A stretch of 64,000 nucleotides of DNA, taken from contig NC_080588.1 of the NCBI RefSeq assembly GCF_029962835.1, forward strand, positions 16,634,001 through 16,698,000, written 5' to 3'. The position numbers and the translations under genes were made by a program. This DNA is from Magnolia sinica (lineage: Eukaryota; Streptophyta; Magnoliopsida; Magnoliales; Magnoliaceae). Under the pieces are notes generated by a model. That model did not search any database, was not told where the DNA came from, and was given only the letters and a program-made list of their open reading frames with translations. Every line of letters starts with the position of its first letter. Within the stretch, counting starts at the first letter, position 1. Below are positions 58,397-64,000 of this stretch, piece by piece.

Positions 58397-59700
58397 ATCT
58401 GCGTCCTTTTAACCCGGTGTAAAACGGTGACCCCAACCCCCGTTTTCCAAATGGGTCCGAGGATTTGGACCCGTCTCGATAATATTGGGATAGGTCCATC
58501 GGGTACCATGGGTCCGGCTACCTGCTCACAGCCCTATGAACAAACCAACCCCAAGCCGGTCTGTGACAGCTCTATCACCCACCACCCATTTTTTTTAATG
58601 GACGGGATTGTGTTTGTTTTTCCACTTTTGTCCATTTGATCAATGGACTAGGATGCAACTGAAATTTATGACTTTTAAAAAATTATCTTTTTTCATAATT
58701 TTTATTTATTGTTTAAGAGTCATAAAGAAAGTTATGGACCTGAATTCGGATATGGACACATAACTGAAAAGACCAGGGTCTAAGTGATCAACACCAGACC
58801 CGAAAATCTGAACGGGACCCGGATCCGATTCCCTACTCAGATCGGTATAACCTTCAGTGCAACGCGTGTATATGCAAGTTATAAGCCATCCGTGTCCAGA
58901 ATTCAATTCCTTCCCACAATTGGCACCAACGTTCCCTGGTATATGTCATATTGATCTGATGTGTCTTACCGTGTATGGACCACAAATCAAGAAATATCCT
59001 CAGCCGGGCAATCTCGACCGTTCTATTTTTATTTTTATTTTTATTTCATCAACAAGGACATGCAAGAAGAGAAATGCAACAGAACCGTCCAGAAAATCTG
59101 GTGGCATGGAAGACCCACGGTATGACTCAACAAACCAATGGTCTGGATCATGGAGACACGTGCGAATATGCTGGCCAACCACATCATCGTGTCATGATAA
59201 CTAAAGAGAAAAACCTCCAACTCTTAAAAGGATGGATGATTGGCAGGCACTTAAAAATGAACCAGAATCATATGCAACGCTTGTTTTACGCAGTGCCAAA
59301 AATAACCAAGCTCTTATGGGTCGTCCACATTGTATGCATAAAATTAACTTTTATCAGGTGAGAATTATCATATATATGAACGTACATAAATAAGATAAAA
59401 ACCTCAGATGAGCCGCACTAATGGCAATGATGTAAAATTTCTCTAAATTCATGTGTGGCCCACCTGTGTTTTATAAGAGGCTGATTTTGTATCTTCTCTT
59501 TATCCTAGTGGGTTACACCTGATTAGTGAGCTTGACAAAAGATACATGTCATGATGGCTTTACAAACAAACCTGTGGTTGGAATCTATTTTAGGCTTCAT
59601 CGCGTAGAAGCAACGACTCAGACGATGCTAAATAGTAGTAAGATTTCAACAAGGGATGAAAGAAAGATTTTTTTCGACTGTTCGTATGGACGAATAAGAT
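58397..59700. other. Intergenic, no gene seen
   Basis: 'gggtccg/gacccgg' words at 58440-58850, then sequence without recognisable coding. The frames at 58857-59361 do not resemble any family I know. Confidence 0.45.
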
Positions 59701-59939
59701 CATGACCAGTAAAGTTATAAATAGTCTCAAAAGGATGAGCCCATCTGGTTATAACAAGGACACAAGACACATATCTCATACATGTGGCAGAGCCAACTAA
59801 CCACCACATTGGCCTCATGATCAGTAAAGTTATAAATAGTCTCAAAAGGATAAGCCCATCTGGTTATAACAAGGACACAAGACACATATCTCATACATGT
59901 GGTAGAGCCAACTAACCACCACATTGGCCTCATGACCAG
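59701..59939. repeat. 115-bp tandem duplication
   Basis: 59701-59815 and 59816-59930 are near-identical (unit starts catgaccagtaaag / catgatcagtaaag), followed by the first 9 bases of a third copy. By eye only about three differences separate the units, so it is recent. Confidence 0.93.
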
Positions 59940-60770
59940 AGTTAGACACTTACCAAAATATAGTCACACCAAGGAGTGAGTTCTGCCGATGAAATATAGT
60001 ATCTTGTATGGTTCTTATGGTTGAAAATATTTGAGGAGCAAAGTAACGATTATGTTGAGTTGGCCTAGCATCACAATGCTTTATTCATGTTCATGTGGAG
60101 AAGTAGGTAGCTATCACCACATGTGGTAGCTCATTAGAAACTTTCATCCTCATTAGAAACTTTCATCCTCGTAGCAATGGTGAGACATGCACAGAACCCA
60201 TGACCAATGACTAGCATACGTGACATTGTTTGATGGGCCAAGATGGTCTTTGGGTCCAACTAATTATCTCCACATCAACAAACATGAGAAGTGGTTATGA
60301 ATATCTCTCCTTATAACCATCTCAAAAGTTTTATAAATAATATAAAGATTGAAGAGTTTTGAGTTATCGTTAACCCAACACATATTAAATTAAATTTACA
60401 ACATAACACTACTTATATTTTATCTTTTATTTTATCTTGGCACAACCGGTCCACGCTACTATGTTATACCAATTATAGCTTAGGAGCAGTGTAATTTGGC
60501 CTCTCTACATTGCTACATTGGACCAACTTAGATTAGGAGTATTGTAATTTCCTTCCATCCATACCAAGTGTTGGATTGTAAGGAAGCCATTTTCTTTTCT
60601 TTTTTCAATAGTGTAATTCCCATTGTCCATGCCTAAGTCGCTCGACCAATGAAGATTTAGATTTAGAGCCACGCTATTTACATTATAAATGTTGGATCGT
60701 TGAGAAATACTTTTGTAAGTTTTTTGTCTTTTATTTCAATTAATGTAATTAGATCATTTTTGCTATCACG
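59940..60770. other. Intergenic, no gene seen
   Basis: AT-rich sequence. A 20-bp word (tagaaactttcatcctc + 3) is repeated in tandem near 60133-60172. Confidence 0.5.
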
Positions 60771-61079
60771 GTGAAAATTTTTTTTAAAAAAAGAGTCATT
60801 TTAGCTAAAAGGAAAAAAGAACTCATTAGAAGAACGACATTTTCCTTCGCAAATTATTTGATTGCGTATATAGATGGCAGAATAAATGACCAAACTACTT
60901 CAATTCTTGGTCATAGACGATCGCCAATGGTTTCTTTATCTATTTCGACTCTTGGGGTCAAAGCGTTTAGTTTAAATCGAGCTGTAAAAGAATTGTTGGA
61001 ATATTTGGTTGAATTAAATAGACTATTAAAAAATCGAGAACCAAAAAGAAAATTAAATTCGAGAAAGATAACTTATTAA
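60771..61079 (+). CDS. Unassigned ORF, 102 codons, Lys/Arg-rich
   Basis: Open frame from ATG to TAA. The N-terminal third is strongly basic (KKRVILAKRKKELIRR), the middle reads 'FANYLIAYIDGRINDQ', and the end is Leu-rich then basic (AVKELLEYLVELNRLLKNRE), which could form an amphipathic helix. No family is recognised. The AT-rich codon use recalls organellar DNA, so an inserted plastid or mitochondrial fragment is one possibility; part of a retroelement next to the LTR-like stretch is another. It may equally be chance. Confidence 0.2.
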   Translation: MKIFFKKRVILAKRKKELIRRTTFSFANYLIAYIDGRINDQTTSILGHRRSPMVSLSISTLGVKAFSLNRAVKELLEYLVELNRLLKNREPKRKLNSRKITY

Positions 61080-62268
61080 GTCGAGGCGTGACGTGAGTCA
61101 CTCAGCTTGAAATCGAATTTGCTCCCTTTGGACAGTGTCCTAAGTGCAACAAGTTTCTAGAGCAATCAACCTCTAGGATACAATGATTATAACCCGGTCT
61201 CAACAGTGCACTCACTGTACACGAGCTCGAACCACTTGCAGTTTAACCCGAAAATGTTGAGTTGACTCAGCAACAAACTCAGCAAAAATTATTAAGCTAG
61301 AAGAATAGAGAGAGTTTCTAGAAGAGGAGAATAAAATGATTTTTTCATACTTTGAAATTGGAACGGAAGTCCTTTTATAGACTCCGAAGTGGTGCATTAA
61401 ACACCCTTTAGAAATGGAGAAAGGGTTAAATCCGTTGGGTTTAAACCCAATAGGTGTTGATACAACCAACAAAATAGTCACATCTCTCTGGTTTAAAACA
61501 AAAATGAAAAGGTACAAATGCGCGTACACTCTCGTATATAAAGTCCCGCGAGTACACGCGTGCAAACGCGCTCACGAGCGTGAGTACACCCACACCCACA
61601 CCCGCACATGCGCCCGCGCTCAGCCCGTCCTGTCTCGTCCTCACAGGACCAAATTCACATGCCCCCTGAATGGGGCTCATGCCCCAAGATAAAAAGCCTA
61701 TCTTATAAACAAGATATTTTTCTTTGTTAAATCCGATGTAGGACAAAACCCACAACTGAAAATCAACAGAAATTTCAAATGTGGAGGGCAACCGAAATAT
61801 TTGAAATTTCGATTTTAATATTAATTTTGAAACAAAATACAGTAATCCCCCACATGTTTCAAAATAAAAGTCTTTCGGGTTAAAGCGTAATAGTTGTGCA
61901 ATGGTGTCGGTGTTACTATAGACTTGAATCGACATTAAAGTAAGCAAAACCGATCTATAGGAATCAGGTGACACCATAGTCTTGAACCTGAATCATTTTA
62001 ATGTAAATCCCAAGTATTTGTCACTCACACAACTCTTCCTCTGCAAGTTATTCAGCGATTCAGTGCTTTTCGGTCATACGGCATTACCTGGATTTCATGA
62101 GTGCTATAGAGAATTCACCTATATTCTCATAGGAAGCGGCCTCCACCTCTACACCCATATAGGTGAATTCCATCAAGTATAGGCAACAACTATATACACC
62201 ACCAAATATATGGATGTGGATTCATTAAGAGTTCTAAAAAACTCATCATTCTATGCTGTTGCTCGCAC
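61080..62268 (-). repeat. Possible LTR-type sequence (minus strand), borders unknown
   Basis: Read on the minus strand, a TATA-like CTATAAAAGGAC (about 61370) and the word pair 'aatccgatgtaggac' (61730) are reminiscent of plant LTRs, and a short inverted pair 'gaattcacctata/tataggtgaattc' lies near 62112-62172. No mate LTR was found in the window. There is also a CG/CA-rich patch at 61545-61625. Confidence 0.3.
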
Positions 62269-64000
62269 TGTCACGTCCCAAACTCGAAAACCGGGCTCAC
62301 AAAATTCTCAATCACTGAACCCGATACCGACAACCTCCATAGTACCCCATTCTCGGCTCCCAACACCTATATACCAGGTTCCGATCCTGGGATAAAGAGG
62401 ATTTTCAACATGAATTTGATTCATAATAAGCATAACTCACGAACAATAACCAAGACACCATCGCAAAATCCACTATGATAAAAAAAACTTTAAGATACAA
62501 TGCATAAAAGAAAATACAATAACAAAATTGGAAGCTCCAGAAGTTCGTCGCACACTTCAATCTCAATGCTGTTGCGGCGTCCTAGCGTCACCTGCACGCA
62601 ATGGTCATGCTGGAAAGCTTAGAGGGTGATGAGAATGTGTCGCAATATAAGCGTACTTAAAATGCAATAGCAGAGTAATGCGGAATATGATGGTGAATCC
62701 ATGAATACTATCAGTCATATCAACGCTATGTGATGCAAGGCATAAATACTATCGATCATATCAAGGCCATGTGATGCAAGGCATGAATGATGTCTGTCAT
62801 ACTAAGGTCATGCGATGCGAGATGCAACTCAAGCATACCAGTCCTCATCCGAATCCACATATCAATACAACTCATCACTAGAGCATCAAATATCAGTACA
62901 GTTCTCACAATGAATAAACACTGGGGTCTAGTACACTCTACGCCAGCTTGTCGCCCCTATCCGAGTGCACAACTGGGTAAGTGGAAAAGACCTCACTATC
63001 TGACTGCCAATATCGGGCCCAGCTCGTCGATAGCTGACCCATTCCTCAAGTTGGTCAAACTCAACCTCAATATTGCCCCCTCACTCAGGCGGGTAAGGTC
63101 ACACCCCTTTCCAATGGACAACGACACAGTGGGAGATGCAACCTACTGGTTTATGGCCCTCGTGTGCTCATGTATTCACTCGGTCTCGACTTTGGAATCA
63201 TCCTCTGGTATTATCGGGTTTAGGAATTTTCATCCAGGGACATTTATGGCGCCCTGATGCTAGTAACAGTATTTTCGGTATCCAATCCGGCTCTCCACGA
63301 TGTGCCTGTGGAGGCCACGACCCTGATGTCGCTAGGGCGTATAGTAACCACATCACACAATGCAAGATGCATGAGTCATACAATCCAGTCATGCATCAAT
63401 CCTGCGCATACCGTGCACTCATGAGGGACAACACCGCCTATCAGGGAGTCCTATAAACAACTTGCTAGAAGGCATATGCAATGGTCAACCTTATTTCATC
63501 ACAAGCATGCAAATGATGCGTATGGTCATGTATCATGATGCTATGCTGTCACATACTCATAATAGGCATCGATAACCGGCATCGATAATTGGCCTATATG
63601 CAAGGCGGGGTCCATAGATGAACAACCAATCTAAACCATAATATAAAGATCGGCCCTCGGCCGTAGATATATCAAATCCGGTAGCACGGAGCCATCCGTC
63701 TACGGCGAGGATGGACCATGCAACATCCATGGGGCCCAATGATTTGGGTTAACCCACTAAGAGAATGATGAGAATGGACCTAACCAGGCCTCAGGGAAGG
63801 TCACAATGTGGACATTTAACCAACATTGCTCCTAAGGAGTGGCCCACATAGAGCCACACGTATAGTGGGCCCATGGCCTCATATAAGGGCCTAATATACA
63901 TCACCATGGGCCTCACTCATGGGTCTAATACACATCACGATGGGCCTTACTCATGGGCCACATATGCATAACATTGGGCCTCGTATTCATCACATCGGGC
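62269..64000 (-). mobile_element. Partial LTR, probably Ty3/gypsy, running off the window
   Basis: Begins tgtcacgtcccaaactcg, the kind of terminus shown by the LTRs at 6896 and 17197 (tgtaacgccctgaaaatc), and has similar tone further in (tracts with 'gctcgtcgatag', city-like runs of short direct words, 'caatgctgttgcggcg'). The element continues beyond position 64000, so neither its mate LTR nor coding region is visible. Open frames within are not considered genes. Confidence 0.45.

Overview
The window is plant nuclear DNA: one intron-rich nuclear gene, two Pol III tRNA genes, and a dense mixture of LTR retrotransposons, LINE and SINE copies, MITEs and foldback elements. The dispersed repeats built around a 'gggcccaccatgatgtatgtg' terminus are, from memory, typical of magnoliid genomes (Magnoliaceae, Lauraceae). 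That placement is inference; the sequence itself only shows a land plant.

Left part (1-20.4 kb). Two tandem tRNA-Asn(GUU) genes are followed by a ~100-bp degenerate tandem repeat. Next come fossil Ty3/gypsy gag pieces on the minus strand, interrupted by an LTR-like insert and a hAT-like MITE. A 13.5-kb Ty3/gypsy chromovirus fossil (6896-20376, coding minus strand, 3.2-kb LTRs, near-matching 5-bp target duplication) fills most of the rest. It carries an extra open region upstream of gag.

Middle (20.4-34.4 kb). Several inverted-repeat elements lead into the most striking object of the window, an 8.76-kb palindromic element (25594-34357). A perfect 9-bp target duplication (taaaactaa) flanks it, which is the Mutator-like (MULE) signature. 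Its outer arms of ~1.25 kb are about 98% identical by eye. Inside each arm lies a long array of a 136-bp satellite in mirror orientation, and the centre is rich in tcgatatatcga palindromes. It ends about 0.6 kb before the probable 5' end of the host gene.

Host gene (about 34.9-54.3 kb, plus strand). An apparently intact plastid-type phosphoserine phosphatase (PSP) is encoded by seven coding exons at 37596-37818, 37912-38044, 38129-38236, 46508-46601, 48866-49015, 49121-49174 and 54117-54242. They total 888 nt, or 295 residues plus stop, and all four HAD-phosphatase motifs are present. A non-coding first exon and a 2.6-kb 5'-UTR intron are inferred. The introns have absorbed a second large foldback (40945-44745) that itself contains a MITE, a hAT-like element, a LINE, three SINEs with target duplications, and a Tourist-like MITE. 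A fourth SINE lies just after the stop codon.

Right part (54.3-64 kb). MITE-like repeats include three related ~0.5-kb inverted-repeat elements lying head to tail (56795-58396). A 115-bp tandem duplication, an unassigned 102-codon ORF and LTR-like sequence follow, and part of another probable LTR runs off the window. Apart from PSP and the two tRNAs I see no convincing host gene.
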